A DNA stretch of 64,000 nt from Pseudomonadota bacterium (GCA_963205495.1 CAUJIN010000031.1:1-64000), one strand, 5' to 3'. Counted from the stretch's first letter, positions 51,111 through 61,467 are shown. The notes: generated from the letters alone by a model not told the origin. Numbers and translations are program-made.

Positions 51111-53132
51111 CTAGAGGGGCGGAATGCCGAGGCTTGCAAGGAGCCCGAATGCCGGATCGTAATACGCCGGCGCACGGCTCGGATCGTCCGCACTGCCTTC
51201 CGGCACCACGATGACCATGCCTTGTCGCGCGCGCGTGAGCAGGACGCGGTACGCATTCAGGAGATAACGTTGGCGGACATCCTTGCGTACACGTTCCCAT
51301 CGTTTTCCCTTGAAGCTAAAATGGTCCCACTGACCGCCGTTGAGCCGCAGGTCGCCATCCCACACCACGCAGGTCCAGTCGAGTTCCAGCCCCTGCACCT
51401 GAAATTCCGTGGCCACGTCTTCAAGGTAATAGGAGGAACGCACGTCTTCCTTGCTTTCGAGGAACCATTGCACGGGATCCACCTTCACGCGAACGTCGAT
51501 GGCGTGCGGCTTGAGACGTTGCGCCTGCGAGGACACGACGATGCCGTAGCGTTCGTTGCCGCGTGCCTGCTGCCGCAGCCATTGCTTGGCATGATCGAGG
51601 TGCCGTGTCAGGCGGATCGGGAAGTTCGGCAACACCGTCGCCAGTGCAGTGCGGGCCGACTCCAGCTCCAGCGCAAGCAACAGGTTGACGAACTCCGAGA
51701 CACGTTCCGATCGGAACGAGCGCATCGAGGTAGCAAGGTGCAGGGCGTCATCCCAATGCACGCGAGGGCTTGAGCGTATGGCGTCCAGTTCGGCGTCGGC
51801 GTGATACTCGATTTCGCGCAGCCGGGGCGACAGGTAGAGCTTCCAGCGGGGAAATCGTGTTCGAATGGCCGCAAGCCATTCGCTGATGCCGGCTTCGCCG
51901 GTGTTGATTTCCTGACCGCTGCCGACAAGACAGACGATGACGCCCCAGTCCTCGTGCCGATCCACGCAGGATATCAGGAACTCTGGTTCGGACTGATTGA
52001 AGCCTTCGACGCCCTTCTTGCGGCTCATGAAGCTGGAGGTTTGGTCCAGATTCCACGCGCGTTGCGCTTCATCGAAGAGCGCGATGTGCTCGATCGGCGG
52101 ATCAGGGCTCGCGAGGCAGTCATCGCGGAAATGATGGACGTTCTGGATGAACTGCTTGACCGCACCACGGGCTTGTCCGATCCGAAGTTGTCCACCGGCT
52201 TGCTCGACGCGTGCGACCTGATCGCGCGCCAAGGCTTCGTGCAGCACGCTCACCAGCGGGCCGTTGCCTGACAGGTACACGCTGTAAAGATTATCGGCCT
52301 TTTCAGTGTGCCGGTTGGCAATGTCCAAGCCCACCAGCGTCTTGCCGGCACCTGGCACGCCGGTAACGAAGAAGATGGCCTTCTCGCGGCGATCGCGAGT
52401 CGCGGCGATCAAATCGGCCAGACGATTCGCGGTGACGGTGAGGTTTTCGGCACCGGCGTCGCTCCTCGAAATGTCCATGACGCTATGGCCCGCGTACAAC
52501 GCCCGCGCGGCCTCCACGATGGTGGGCGTTGGATGGTAGCGACCCCGCTGCCATGCTTCGGGGTCGATTCGCCTCGGCGGGAAGTGCTGCAGGCCGCGCC
52601 GGAGGGCATCCGACAGGCTTTCCGCGTTGCAGCGCAAGGGCAGCGGAACACCGTCCCGATGGCGGCCTGCCTCGATCTGAAGCACCGTGCTGCCGGCCTT
52701 GGTGGCAACGAGAATCGGCACGACGGGGACTTCGTGGCTGCCTTCGTGGAAGTTCTTCAGGTCCAGCGCATAGTCCCAGACTTGATCCACCGCATCGCGC
52801 GAGTAACCGCACGCGCCCACCTTGAATTCGAGAATGAACACGACGTGTTCCAGAACGAGCACGGTGTCGATTCGCGAACCCAATCGCGGGATGTCGTATT
52901 CGAAGAACAGGGCGCCATAGGCCGTGGCGTAGGGTTCGAGCAACCTCTTCAGGAGCGAGATTTGCTCCAGCCAAGCGTTTTTTTGTGACGGGTCAATGGC
53001 AAAGCTGTACCAAGTCGTCAACGCGCCGACGATGCGTTCCGGGTCTTCATCGAGAAACCGTGAGATCGACGCCGCATAACCCCACCGCTTGCGCGATGCC
53101 CATTCACTGCCATGTTCCACCTGCTCACCCAT
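51111..53132 (-). CDS. Nuclease-helicase (DUF2075, Schlafen group 3-like)
   Basis: The 673-residue protein has a nuclease-like N-terminal region (about 85-115: RLGSRIDTVLVL...VFILEFKVG, a D-(x)n-ExK pattern). It is followed by a DUF2075 superfamily 1-type helicase: Walker A GVPGAGKTLVGLD near residue 262, Walker B IALFDEAQRAW, and late motifs VQGLELDWTCVVWD and LLNAYRVLLTRARQGM. Such combinations occur among antiviral and mobile-element proteins. GC content is visibly lower than in flanking genes, which suggests horizontal gain. Confidence 0.85.
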   Translation of the reverse strand: MGEQVEHGSEWASRKRWGYAASISRFLDEDPERIVGALTTWYSFAIDPSQKNAWLEQISLLKRLLEPYATAYGALFFEYDIPRLGSRIDTVLVLEHVVFILEFKVGACGYSRDAVDQVWDYALDLKNFHEGSHEVPVVPILVATKAGSTVLQIEAGRHRDGVPLPLRCNAESLSDALRRGLQHFPPRRIDPEAWQRGRYHPTPTIVEAARALYAGHSVMDISRSDAGAENLTVTANRLADLIAATRDRREKAIFFVTGVPGAGKTLVGLDIANRHTEKADNLYSVYLSGNGPLVSVLHEALARDQVARVEQAGGQLRIGQARGAVKQFIQNVHHFRDDCLASPDPPIEHIALFDEAQRAWNLDQTSSFMSRKKGVEGFNQSEPEFLISCVDRHEDWGVIVCLVGSGQEINTGEAGISEWLAAIRTRFPRWKLYLSPRLREIEYHADAELDAIRSSPRVHWDDALHLATSMRSFRSERVSEFVNLLLALELESARTALATVLPNFPIRLTRHLDHAKQWLRQQARGNERYGIVVSSQAQRLKPHAIDVRVKVDPVQWFLESKEDVRSSYYLEDVATEFQVQGLELDWTCVVWDGDLRLNGGQWDHFSFKGKRWERVRKDVRQRYLLNAYRVLLTRARQGMVIVVPEGSADDPSRAPAYYDPAFGLLASLGIPPL

Positions 53133-53216
53133 GCCGCCAGGTTAACCGAAAGTGGAGAAGATCAACGCAGCGACGCTCGCGCCACGCCGAACTGGAGCGT
53201 GCCGGTTGCGCGGGCG

Positions 53217-55322
53217 CTAGCGTCGCACTTCTTCCGCCAACCCCAGCTCGTTTGCAAGGAACACCAGCGCCAGCGCGGTGTTGCCCACGCGCTGGCTGAA
53301 GGGCGCGCCGATGCCGTGGCCGGCGTCGCCGCGGGTGAGGACGAGGATCGGGTGGCCGGAGGCGTTGGCGTTCTGCAGGGCGGCGGCGAACTTGTGCGAC
53401 TGCCAGGCGGCCACGCGCGAGTCGTTGACGCCGGTGGTCATCAGGAAGGCGGGGTAACGCGTGCCGGCCTTCACGTTGTGCAGCGGCGAATAGGCGAGCG
53501 TGGCGCGGAACTGCGCGGGGTCGGTGAGGGTGCCGTACTCGGGCACGTTGTACTTGCCGTTGGCGAACTCGCTCTCGTGGCGCAGCGAGTCGTAGATGCC
53601 CACCTGCCCCACGCCGGCGCGGAAGTCCTGCGGGTGCTGCACCAGAGTGGCGCCGACCAGCAGGCCGCCGTTGCTGCCGCCCATGATTCCCAGGTGCTCG
53701 CGGTCGGTCCAGCCGCCGTCGAGCAGGGCCAGCATGGCGGCGTGGAAGTCGTCGAAGACGTTCTGCTTGGCGGTCTTCTGGCCCTGCGCGTGCCAGTCCT
53801 CGCCGAACTCGTTGCCGCCGCGCAGGGTGGCCCAGGCGTACACGCCGCCGCGCTCCAGCCAGGCGAGGTTGGCGCCGAGGAAACCGGGTTTGAGGCCCAG
53901 CGCGAAACCCCCGTAGCCGTAGAGGATGGTCGGGCGGCGGCCGTCGGGCTCGACGCCTTCGAGCGACAGCACGGTGACCGGGACGCGCGTGCCGTCGCGC
54001 GACACGCCCTCGATCCGGTGCACGCGCACCCGCGAATAGTCCGCCGGCGGCTCCAGCGCGAACAGGGTTTCCATCGTTCCCGTAGCGGCATCGAAGCGCG
54101 ACCAGCGCGTGGGCGTGGTCCAGGTGCTCCAGACCACGAGGGCGCTGCCCTGCCCCGGCTCGGAGGCGATCGCGCCCACGCCGACATCGGCAGGCAACGG
54201 CACGCGCCGCACGAAGCGCGCCCTGTCGTCGTACTGCTCGATCCAGTTGTCCATGCCCCAGCTGCGCGTCACCAGGAAACCTTCAGCGAGCGGCGCCGCC
54301 TCGCGGATCGCGCCGGTGCGCTGCGGCAGGAGTTCCTCGACGCGACCTTTTTCGTCCGCCGCCAGCAGGCGGCCGCGCGGCGCGTCGGCAAAGGACACGG
54401 CAACCAGACGCCCGCCGATCCAGCTCGCCTCGCGCACGTCGTGTTCGAGCCCCAGCACGCGCACGAATTCCGATTCCGCGCCCTGCCCGCGCCGCAGCCA
54501 GACTTCCGCCGGGCTGCCGTCGCCCACGTTGGCCAACAGCGCCAGCCGGCCGGGCCCGCCGGGGACGAAGCGCCAAGCCGCGATGGCTGAATAGTCCCTG
54601 CCGAAAACGACGCGGTCGCGCGCGGCGGGAGCGCCCAGGCGGTGGTGCCAGAGCGCGGCGTGGAACTGCTCGACTTCGCTGCCGCGCGCCGGCGCAGGGA
54701 AGCGCACGTAGAGGAATCCCTTTTCGTCGTCGTCCCAGGCCAGGCCCGCCGCGGTGGTCCCGCCGCCGGCCCAGGGCAGCGATTCGCGCAGGGGCTTTCC
54801 GGTGCGCGCGTCCAGCACGCGGATCGTGGTCAGTTCCGCGCCATCCTCGGCCACGCCGTAGGCCAGATACTTTCCGCCGGGCGAGGGCCACACCTCGGTG
54901 ATGGCGAAGTTGCCGCGCATGGCGTTGGGGTCGACCAGCACGCGCGGCTCGCCCCCGGGCCAGGGCTGGGCCATCAGCACCGGCTGCGCCGCGGGCGGGA
55001 CGTGTTCGAAATAGAACAGCGTGCCGCCGGCGATCTGCGGCCCGTAGCGTGTGGCACCGGTGGTGGCCAGTTCGGTGATGCGCGCGGTCAGCGCCTCGCC
55101 CGAGGCGGTGTTCGCCAGCGCCGATTCGGTGTGGAGATTCTGCGCGCCGTACCAGTCGCGCACCCGCTGGGAAGAGGTGTCCTCCAGCCAGCGGTACGGG
55201 TCGGGCACGGTGACGCCGTGCAGCACGCTGGCGTCCTCGCCGGGCGGCGACGGCGGTGGCTCGGCGTGAGCCTTCGGGAACAGCCCGACCAGCAGCAACA
55301 GCACTCCAAGCATCGTTCGCAT
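53217..55322 (-). CDS. Prolyl oligopeptidase (S9A), exported
   Basis: The 701-residue serine peptidase has a signal peptide (MRTMLGVLLLLVGLFPKAHA). A seven-bladed propeller (about 75-420) is followed by an alpha/beta-hydrolase domain with the nucleophile in MGGSNGGLLVG and the catalytic His in RGDAGHGIGAP. It cleaves short peptides after proline, probably in the periplasm. Proline/hydroxyproline-containing peptides could feed the hydroxyproline operon at 41.5-46.7 kb; that link is inference. Confidence 0.94.
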   Translation of the reverse strand: MRTMLGVLLLLVGLFPKAHAEPPPSPPGEDASVLHGVTVPDPYRWLEDTSSQRVRDWYGAQNLHTESALANTASGEALTARITELATTGATRYGPQIAGGTLFYFEHVPPAAQPVLMAQPWPGGEPRVLVDPNAMRGNFAITEVWPSPGGKYLAYGVAEDGAELTTIRVLDARTGKPLRESLPWAGGGTTAAGLAWDDDEKGFLYVRFPAPARGSEVEQFHAALWHHRLGAPAARDRVVFGRDYSAIAAWRFVPGGPGRLALLANVGDGSPAEVWLRRGQGAESEFVRVLGLEHDVREASWIGGRLVAVSFADAPRGRLLAADEKGRVEELLPQRTGAIREAAPLAEGFLVTRSWGMDNWIEQYDDRARFVRRVPLPADVGVGAIASEPGQGSALVVWSTWTTPTRWSRFDAATGTMETLFALEPPADYSRVRVHRIEGVSRDGTRVPVTVLSLEGVEPDGRRPTILYGYGGFALGLKPGFLGANLAWLERGGVYAWATLRGGNEFGEDWHAQGQKTAKQNVFDDFHAAMLALLDGGWTDREHLGIMGGSNGGLLVGATLVQHPQDFRAGVGQVGIYDSLRHESEFANGKYNVPEYGTLTDPAQFRATLAYSPLHNVKAGTRYPAFLMTTGVNDSRVAAWQSHKFAAALQNANASGHPILVLTRGDAGHGIGAPFSQRVGNTALALVFLANELGLAEEVRR

Positions 55323-55432
55323 GCGCCCTCTCCCGCCGATTCGATTCCTGACGGAAGGCTACCGGCAAACGCCTGCAACTTGCGATGCGGATTTCCCCGC
55401 CGGCGCGTGCGGATCGGCGCCCTGCCGTCCGG

Positions 55433-55786
55433 TCAGCCCGGCGGCCACACCATCTGGCGGCCGGCCAGAAGGTGCAGGTGGATGTGGTAGACGGTCTGCC
55501 CGCCCCACTGGTTGCAGTTCATCACCACCCGGTACCCGTCCTGCGCGAAGCCCTGCTCGCGCGCATAGCCCGCAGCCGCCAGCATCAGCCGCCCGAGCAG
55601 TTCGGCCTGCTCGGGGGTGGCGTCGTCGAGCGTGGGGATGTGTGTCTTGGGGATGAAAAGGACGTGCGTCGGCGCCTTGGGGTCGATGTCGTGGAAACCG
55701 AGCACATGATCGTCCTCGTAGACGATCCGCGCCGGGATCTCGCGCCGGATGATCTTGCCGAAAAGGGTGTCGTTGCTTTGGGTCAT
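55433..55786 (-). CDS. HIT-family (histidine triad) nucleotide-binding protein
   Basis: The 117-residue protein has the triad VYHIHLHLL and the family opening DTLFGKIIRREIPARIVYEDD. HinT-type proteins hydrolyse AMP-lysine-like phosphoramidates. The start at MTQSNDTLF has a GGAGG site; a start at 55813 would overlap recR by four bases. It closes the dnaX-ybaB-recR operon. Confidence 0.94.
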   Translation of the reverse strand: MTQSNDTLFGKIIRREIPARIVYEDDHVLGFHDIDPKAPTHVLFIPKTHIPTLDDATPEQAELLGRLMLAAAGYAREQGFAQDGYRVVMNCNQWGGQTVYHIHLHLLAGRQMVWPPG

Positions 55787-55809
55787 GGGAACCTCCGAAG
55801 GGTCGCGGC

Positions 55810-56409
55810 TCATCCGGCCTCCTGCCTTGCTCCGAAGGCATGGGCCAGGGTGCCGCGGTCGATGTATTCCAGCTCGCCGCCCAGCGGCACGCCGTGCGCC
55901 AGGCGGCTGGCGCGCACGCCGTGCTGGCGCGCGAGCTGGGCGAGGTAGTGCGCGGTGGCCTCGCCTTCCACGGTGGGATTGGTGGCGATGATGAGTTCGC
56001 GCACCTCGCCTTCGGCCAAGCGTTCGGTGAACAGGTCCAGTCCCAGCTCGCGCGGACCCAGTCCGTCGAGCGGGGAAAGCCGGCCCTGCAGCACGAAATA
56101 CAGCCCGCGGTAGCCGGTGGCCTGCTCGATCGCCAGCTGGTCGGCCGGCATCTCCACGGCGCACAGCAGCGCGGCATCGCGGCTGGCATTGGTGCACACC
56201 GCGCACAGCGCGGTGTCGCTGAAGTTGCGGCAGCGCGCGCAGTTGCCGATGCCGTCCATCGCCTCGGCCAGGCACTGGGCCAGGCGGCGGCCGCCGTCGC
56301 GGTTGCGCTCCAGCAGATGGTGCGCCATGCGCTGGGCGGTGCGCGCTCCCACGCCGGGCAGGCAGCGCAAGGCTTCGATCAGCGATTCGAGGCGACGGGA
56401 GGAGCTCAT
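55810..56409 (-). CDS. recR: RecR, recombination mediator
   Basis: The 199-residue protein has an HhH motif near the N-terminus ([20 protein letters not shown]), a four-Cys zinc finger ([16 protein letters not shown]) and a Toprim domain. With RecF/RecO it loads RecA on gaps. It lies 13 bases after ybaB in the usual dnaX-ybaB-recR order. Confidence 0.97.
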   Translation of the reverse strand: MSSSRRLESLIEALRCLPGVGARTAQRMAHHLLERNRDGGRRLAQCLAEAMDGIGNCARCRNFSDTALCAVCTNASRDAALLCAVEMPADQLAIEQATGYRGLYFVLQGRLSPLDGLGPRELGLDLFTERLAEGEVRELIIATNPTVEGEATAHYLAQLARQHGVRASRLAHGVPLGGELEYIDRGTLAHAFGARQEAG

Positions 56410-56422
56410 CGCGGGAAAAGCC

Positions 56423-56752
56423 TCAGAACAGCCCCGGAATCTTCATGCCCGGCGGCAGCGGCATGCCGGCAGTGGCGCTGGACATGCGCTTGCCGCTTTC
56501 CTCGTTGACCTTGTTGACCGCGTCGTTGATCGCGGCGGCGATGAGGTCTTCGAGCATTTCCACGTCGTCGCCCACGGCGCTCTGGTCGATGCGCACGCGA
56601 CGCGCCTCCATCTTGCCGGTGAGCGTGACCTGCACCATGCCGCCGCCGGACTGGCCGGTGACTTCGAGCTGGGCGAGTTCCTCCTGCGCCTTCTGCAGGT
56701 TTTCCTGCATGCGCTGGGCCTGCTGCATCAGGTTTCCGAGTGGTCCACGCAT
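56423..56752 (-). CDS. YbaB/EbfC nucleoid-associated protein
   Basis: The 109-residue dimeric DNA-binding protein has the pattern [20 protein letters not shown] for the helix and [20 protein letters not shown] for the sheet. YbaB proteins bind DNA and may assist repair with RecR, with which the gene is nearly always linked. Confidence 0.95.
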   Translation of the reverse strand: MRGPLGNLMQQAQRMQENLQKAQEELAQLEVTGQSGGGMVQVTLTGKMEARRVRIDQSAVGDDVEMLEDLIAAAINDAVNKVNEESGKRMSSATAGMPLPPGMKIPGLF

Positions 56753-56832
56753 TGCGCGTCTCCTTGTGGTGGTCTGTGTCGGAATGCCGTCGCGCCGTTG
56801 GAGCCGGGCCGCGGCGGCACGGTGTCTTTGCT

Positions 56833-58521
56833 TCAGCCGGCCGAGCCGCGCGGACGGATCGAGTCCTCGCGGATCTTCCCCCCCTCGGCCACCAGATCGC
56901 GCACCAGCGGGTGGTTCGAGAACTCATCGTGCGCGGCGATTTCCTGCTGCCGGGCCTGGCTGCGGCGGCGATCGGCCAGGGTTTCGACGCCCGCCTCTCC
57001 CGGTTTTTCCACGAACTCCAGGCGCAGCGTCTTGCCCAGCACCCGGGCGAGAGCTTCGCACAGCGGGGCGACGGTGAGCGGTGATTTCAGGTAGGCCACC
57101 GCAGCCGGAAGATGCACGCACAGCGCGTCCCCGCGGACGGCCACGAAGCGAAGGTTGGCGCCCAGCTCGCGTGCCGGCCCGGCCACGCCGCAGGCCTGCA
57201 GCGCCGCAAGCCAGCTGTCGTTGTCGTGGATTTCCACCCGCCCTGCGGAGGCGACAACGAACGATTCGCCCGGGGCCGCGGGAACCGGGACGGCCACCGG
57301 AGCGGCCGAAGCGGTCGGCGCGTTCTGGGAAACAGGCGGCAGCGGCGCATCCTGCACGCGCGGGGTCGCGCGGGGCGCGGCTGCCACGGGATTCTTCGCA
57401 GCACCGCGCGCCGGCGCGGGTGCGCAAGCCGGTTCGGCGCCGTCGTCGGGCTGGAAGGCCAGCATGCGCAGCAGGGTCATTTCAAATCCGACCTGCGGAC
57501 TGGGCGCAAAATCGATGTCGCGGCGGCCGTTGACCGCCATCTGATACCAGAGCTGCACGATTTCCGGCGTCGCGCGGGCTGCCAGCGCGGGCACGTCCAC
57601 GCCCTCGGCTTCGATCCGCGCCCCAGGCACCAGCTGGTGGATCTGGATGCGGTGCAGCGCCTGCGCCAGCGCGTCGAGCACGGCGCCGAAATCCGGCGAG
57701 AAACCGGCCACGTCGGCGGCGACCTGCATCAGGCGCGCGCCGTCCGCAAGGGTCAGCGCGTCGAGCAGGCCGGCGATCTGGCCGCGATCCACGGTGCCGA
57801 GCATGGCGCGCACGTCGGCGTCGGTGAGCCCGCCGCCGCCGAAGGCGAGCGCCTGATCCAGCAGCGAGAGCCCGTCGCGCAGGCTGCCGTCGGCGGCATG
57901 CGCGAGCTGGGAAATGGCACCTTCCTCGACCGCAACTCCTTCGGCCGCGAGGATGCGGCGCATCTGGCCGGCGATCTGTTCCTCGCCGAGGCGGCGCAGG
58001 TGGAACTGCAGGCAGCGGCTCAGCACGGTCGGCAGGAGCTTCTGCGGATCGGTGGTGGCAAGCAGGAACTTGACGTGTTCGGGCGGCTCTTCCAGCGTCT
58101 TCAGGAGCGCGTTGAAGGCGTTCTTCGACAGCATGTGCACTTCGTCGATGAGGTACACCTTGTAGCGGCCGCGGGTGGGCAGGTACTGCGCGTTCTCGAT
58201 CACCTCGCGCACGTCGTCCACGCCGGTGTTGGAGGCCGCGTCGATTTCCAGAAGGTCGACGAAGCGACCCTCGTCCACCGCCACGCACACCTCGCACTCT
58301 CCGCACGGCTCGGCGCCCACGCCGCGCACGCAGTTCAGGCTCTTGGCGAAGATGCGCGCGATCGTGGTCTTGCCCACGCCGCGGGTGCCGGTGAACAGGA
58401 AGGCGTGGTGCACCCTTCCGGTTTCCAGCGCGTTGGACAGCGCGCGCACGACGTGCTCCTGGCCCACCAGCTCGGAAAAGCGCCGGGGCCGCCATTTGCG
58501 GGCTAGGACGAGATAGGACAT
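56833..58521 (-). CDS. dnaX: DNA polymerase III subunits tau/gamma
   Basis: The 562-residue clamp-loader ATPase starts at [18 protein letters not shown]. It shows Walker [15 protein letters not shown], a zinc module ([16 protein letters not shown]) and the [22 protein letters not shown] block. A Pro/Ala-rich linker (about 390-450) precedes the tau C-terminus. No A-rich slippery sequence for a short gamma form was seen. First gene of dnaX-ybaB-recR-HIT. Confidence 0.97.
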   Translation of the reverse strand: MSYLVLARKWRPRRFSELVGQEHVVRALSNALETGRVHHAFLFTGTRGVGKTTIARIFAKSLNCVRGVGAEPCGECEVCVAVDEGRFVDLLEIDAASNTGVDDVREVIENAQYLPTRGRYKVYLIDEVHMLSKNAFNALLKTLEEPPEHVKFLLATTDPQKLLPTVLSRCLQFHLRRLGEEQIAGQMRRILAAEGVAVEEGAISQLAHAADGSLRDGLSLLDQALAFGGGGLTDADVRAMLGTVDRGQIAGLLDALTLADGARLMQVAADVAGFSPDFGAVLDALAQALHRIQIHQLVPGARIEAEGVDVPALAARATPEIVQLWYQMAVNGRRDIDFAPSPQVGFEMTLLRMLAFQPDDGAEPACAPAPARGAAKNPVAAAPRATPRVQDAPLPPVSQNAPTASAAPVAVPVPAAPGESFVVASAGRVEIHDNDSWLAALQACGVAGPARELGANLRFVAVRGDALCVHLPAAVAYLKSPLTVAPLCEALARVLGKTLRLEFVEKPGEAGVETLADRRRSQARQQEIAAHDEFSNHPLVRDLVAEGGKIREDSIRPRGSAG

Positions 58522-58605
58522 GGATTGGGCCGGGAAACAGCAAGACGCCATTGTGCCTACCTGCCGGGACAGGGCCAAGCGCGGCCGTGCGGATCCGCGC
58601 CCGGT

Positions 58606-58863
58606 TCAGGCCAGCAGGCTTCCGTCCGCGCCCGGGGATTCCTCATCCAGCGGCGCGGCGCGGCTCCAGTCCTCGACCAGCGCGCGCGCCTGCTCGGCGT
58701 CCTCGTCGGCCACCATCACCGCCAGCAGGCCGACGGCGGGCAGTTCGCCGATGGCGCCGACCAGGTGTTCGCCGCGCACCCAGGATTCGATGCCCGCCTG
58801 CGCCAGCAGGCCCTTGACCAGATACGCCTCGATCAGGTTTGCGGGTTCGTGGACCGGCTGCAT
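58606..58863 (-). CDS. DUF2007 protein
   Basis: The 85-residue protein contains the DUF2007 signature (NLIEAYLVKGLLAQAGIESWVRGEHLVGAIGEL...VMVADEDAEQARALVEDW). It is a small ferredoxin-like fold; the family is often encoded beside housekeeping genes and has no established function. It lies 38 bases downstream of plsY on the same strand, which may put it in the plsY-DegV operon. Confidence 0.85.
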   Translation of the reverse strand: MQPVHEPANLIEAYLVKGLLAQAGIESWVRGEHLVGAIGELPAVGLLAVMVADEDAEQARALVEDWSRAAPLDEESPGADGSLLA

Positions 58864-58901
58864 CGCGCCTCCCTCTCGTCCGGCAACGATAGCGCCGCGA
58901 T

Positions 58902-59555
58902 TCAGCGCTGCAAACCGAACAGGCGGGGAATGAGCCTCGCCTTCTCGAATCGGCTTTCGGTGCCGGCGCGCAGGCGCCGCAGGTTTTCCCGGTGGGTGAA
59001 GGCCAGGAAGGCGGCCGCGACCAGGGCGACCAGCAGCCGCGGGGCGAGCGTGTCGCCGCCGGAAAACAGTGCCAGCGGGATCAGGGACGCGCCCGCGAGC
59101 ACGGTCGAAAGCCCCACATAGCCGGTGGAAAGCAGCACCAGCAGCCAGACGAGCAGGACCACGCCGGCGGCCTGCGGCCAGATCACCAGCAGCGCACCGA
59201 TCAGGGTGCCTGCGCCCTTGCCGCCGCGAAAGCCGAAGAACACCGGCCAGACGTGGCCCAGCGCCGCGGCGAATCCGCAGGCGGCCTGCAGCGGCCACTG
59301 CATCGCGGCCTCGTGCACCAGCCACAGCGGCAGGATCGCCGCCAGCACTCCCTTGCCCACGTCGATCGCCACCACGCCCAGGGCAAAGCGCCAGCCGCGG
59401 GTGCGCAAGGCATTGGTGCCGCCGGCGTTGCCGCTGCCGCTGTTGCGGATGTCCACGCCGATCAGGCGCCCGAGGAGCAGGCTGCCGGAAAGCGAGCCGA
59501 GCAGATAGGCCAGCAGCAGGCAGCCGGCGGCCAGTGCGGATACGGGAACGGTCAC
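58902..59555 (-). CDS. plsY: PlsY, acyl-phosphate glycerol-3-phosphate acyltransferase
   Basis: The 217-residue membrane protein has the three conserved PlsY motifs: SGSGNAGGTNALRTRG, the GKG block FRGGKGAGTLIGA, and the late FTHRENLRRL. It transfers an acyl group from acyl-phosphate to glycerol-3-phosphate to start phospholipid synthesis. It starts at a GTG overlapping the stop of the DhaL-DegV fusion gene (GTGA), so both are made together. Confidence 0.95.
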   Translation of the reverse strand: MTVPVSALAAGCLLLAYLLGSLSGSLLLGRLIGVDIRNSGSGNAGGTNALRTRGWRFALGVVAIDVGKGVLAAILPLWLVHEAAMQWPLQAACGFAAALGHVWPVFFGFRGGKGAGTLIGALLVIWPQAAGVVLLVWLLVLLSTGYVGLSTVLAGASLIPLALFSGGDTLAPRLLVALVAAAFLAFTHRENLRRLRAGTESRFEKARLIPRLFGLQR

Positions 59556-61393
59556 GCGGTGGCCGCGCCTTCCGCCGCATCGCAGGATTCGATCTGAAGG
59601 CCGACCACCAGGGTTCCGGGACCGGCGTGCGCGCCGATCGCGGGGCCGGTTTCGGTGAGCCAGCGCCGGCTCACCGGCACAAGTTCGCACAGCGCGTCGA
59701 GCAGCTTCTGCGCATCCTCGCGCGCATCGCAATGGCCCACCATCACCCGCCAGCGCACGGCGGGCGGAAGGCGGCGCGCGATGTGGCGGGCGAAGCGTTC
59801 GGGCACGCGCCGCGCGCCCAGGAGCGCGCCGGCCACGCCCAGGGTGCCGTCCGGTCGCGTGCGGGCGATCGCGGTCAGCCCCAGCCACTTTGCCAGCGGC
59901 TCGATCCAGCGCGGAATGCGCCCGCCGCGCACCGCGTGGCGGATGTCGCGCGCGGCGGCGAACAGGAAGGTGTTCGGCACCAGGGAAAGCACGGATTCGC
60001 AGACCTGATCCGCGCTCGCGCCCTGCGCCGCGCGCTCGGCCGCCGCGATGGCCAGAAGCGCCTGCGCGCAGGACACCTGGCGGCTGTCGATCGTCCGCAC
60101 GCGCCCCGACGCGCAGCGTTCGGCGGCGGTTTCGGCCGACTGCAGGGTGCCGCTGAGCGGGCGCGACAGTCCGACGTAGACGGCGCTGCGCGCGTGCGCC
60201 AGCGACAGCTCGAACTGGCGGCGGAAATCCCCGGGCGGCGGCTGCGAGGTCTGGGGCAATACCTCGGCCTTGCGCAGCCGGCGATGGAATTCCGCGTTGC
60301 TGAGCGAAACCCGGTCGAGGAAATCCTCGTCCCCAAAGCTCACCCGCACCGGCACCAGCTCCAGCGGCAGGCTTTCCAGCAGCTCGGCAGGAAGGTCGGA
60401 GGCCGAGTCGGTGATCACCACCACTTCTCCGGCGCGCTGCGCCGCGCGGTGCTGGGCGCACATGTTCTCGGCCTTGCGCGCGCCGACGCTGCCGAATCGA
60501 CCCGCCACTTCGAACAGTGCGCCCGGATCGGCGACGTGGGCGTGCAGCCGCACCCGCTGCGCGGTGCCGGCCACCACCACGCTGTCGGCTCCCATCGCGA
60601 CCAGCGCCTGCCGCAGTCCGTCCTGATCGACCGCTTCGGCGGCCACCAGACACTCGCTGCACCAGGGCCGCGACGCGTCCGCTTCTTCATGCCAGTCGAG
60701 CATGGGCGAGGTGGCGGATTCATCCGCTTCTTCCACCGGCAGCGGGTGCGTCCTGCGGGTGAGGAAATAGGCGTGAATTCCTTCGATCAGGTCCACGAAA
60801 CCCTGCGCGCCGGCGTCCACCACGCCGGCCTGGCGCAGCACGGCGAGCTGTCTTGGCGTATCGGCCAGCGCCACGCGCGCGCGCGCGACCGCACTGCCCA
60901 GCCAGTGCCCGAAGTCCACGTGCGGCACCTGCAGCGCCTCGGAAAAAGCCTGGATCACGCTCAGGATCGTGCCCTCGCGCGGCTGCGCCAGCGCGCCGCG
61001 CGCCTGTCGCGCGCCGGCCTCCACGGCGCACGCAACCGCCTCGCGCGAGAGCCGCTCGGCATCGCCCACGGACTGGCTGACGCCGCAGAAGAACTGCGCC
61101 AGGATCGCGCCGGAATTGCCGCGCGCCCCCTCGATCGCATCCTCGGCCACGGCGTGCAGCAGCGCGCCGGCGGATCGGGTACGTCGGCTCAGGCTGCCGG
61201 CCAGCACCGCGCTCACGGTGAACGCGAGGTTGCTGCCGGTGTCTCCGTCGGGGACGGGAAAGACGTTGATTCGATTGAGATGTTCACGGCGCGAAATCAA
61301 CTGCTGCATGCCCGCAGCCAGCGCCTGACGCAAGGCCGGCGCGGAAATGCGCGCCGGTCGGAACAGCGGAATGTCGGAAGGAAGGGCAACCAT
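59552..61393 (-). CDS. DhaL-DegV fusion: fatty acid kinase-like protein
   Basis: The 613-residue protein joins an N-terminal DhaL/DAK2 kinase domain (about 20-210; NVFPVPDGDTGSNLAFTV holds the Mg-ATP aspartates) to a C-terminal DegV lipid-binding domain (about 295-600; VVVITDSASDLPAELL). These correspond to FakA and FakB, which together phosphorylate fatty acids; here they are one polypeptide. Overlap with plsY, which uses acyl-phosphate, supports a fatty acid salvage role. Confidence 0.9.
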   Translation of the reverse strand: MVALPSDIPLFRPARISAPALRQALAAGMQQLISRREHLNRINVFPVPDGDTGSNLAFTVSAVLAGSLSRRTRSAGALLHAVAEDAIEGARGNSGAILAQFFCGVSQSVGDAERLSREAVACAVEAGARQARGALAQPREGTILSVIQAFSEALQVPHVDFGHWLGSAVARARVALADTPRQLAVLRQAGVVDAGAQGFVDLIEGIHAYFLTRRTHPLPVEEADESATSPMLDWHEEADASRPWCSECLVAAEAVDQDGLRQALVAMGADSVVVAGTAQRVRLHAHVADPGALFEVAGRFGSVGARKAENMCAQHRAAQRAGEVVVITDSASDLPAELLESLPLELVPVRVSFGDEDFLDRVSLSNAEFHRRLRKAEVLPQTSQPPPGDFRRQFELSLAHARSAVYVGLSRPLSGTLQSAETAAERCASGRVRTIDSRQVSCAQALLAIAAAERAAQGASADQVCESVLSLVPNTFLFAAARDIRHAVRGGRIPRWIEPLAKWLGLTAIARTRPDGTLGVAGALLGARRVPERFARHIARRLPPAVRWRVMVGHCDAREDAQKLLDALCELVPVSRRWLTETGPAIGAHAGPGTLVVGLQIESCDAAEGAATA

Positions 61394-61467
61394 GCGCCGC
61401 AGTCTGCCAGAGTACCTCCGGCAAGGAATGTTGCGTCGCAGCGGTTCGCGTGATCCTCTGCACAGAC

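Noticed and set aside
56833..58521. Programmed frameshift in dnaX
   Set aside because: No A-rich slippery heptamer or downstream stem was found in the region where gamma is normally ended.
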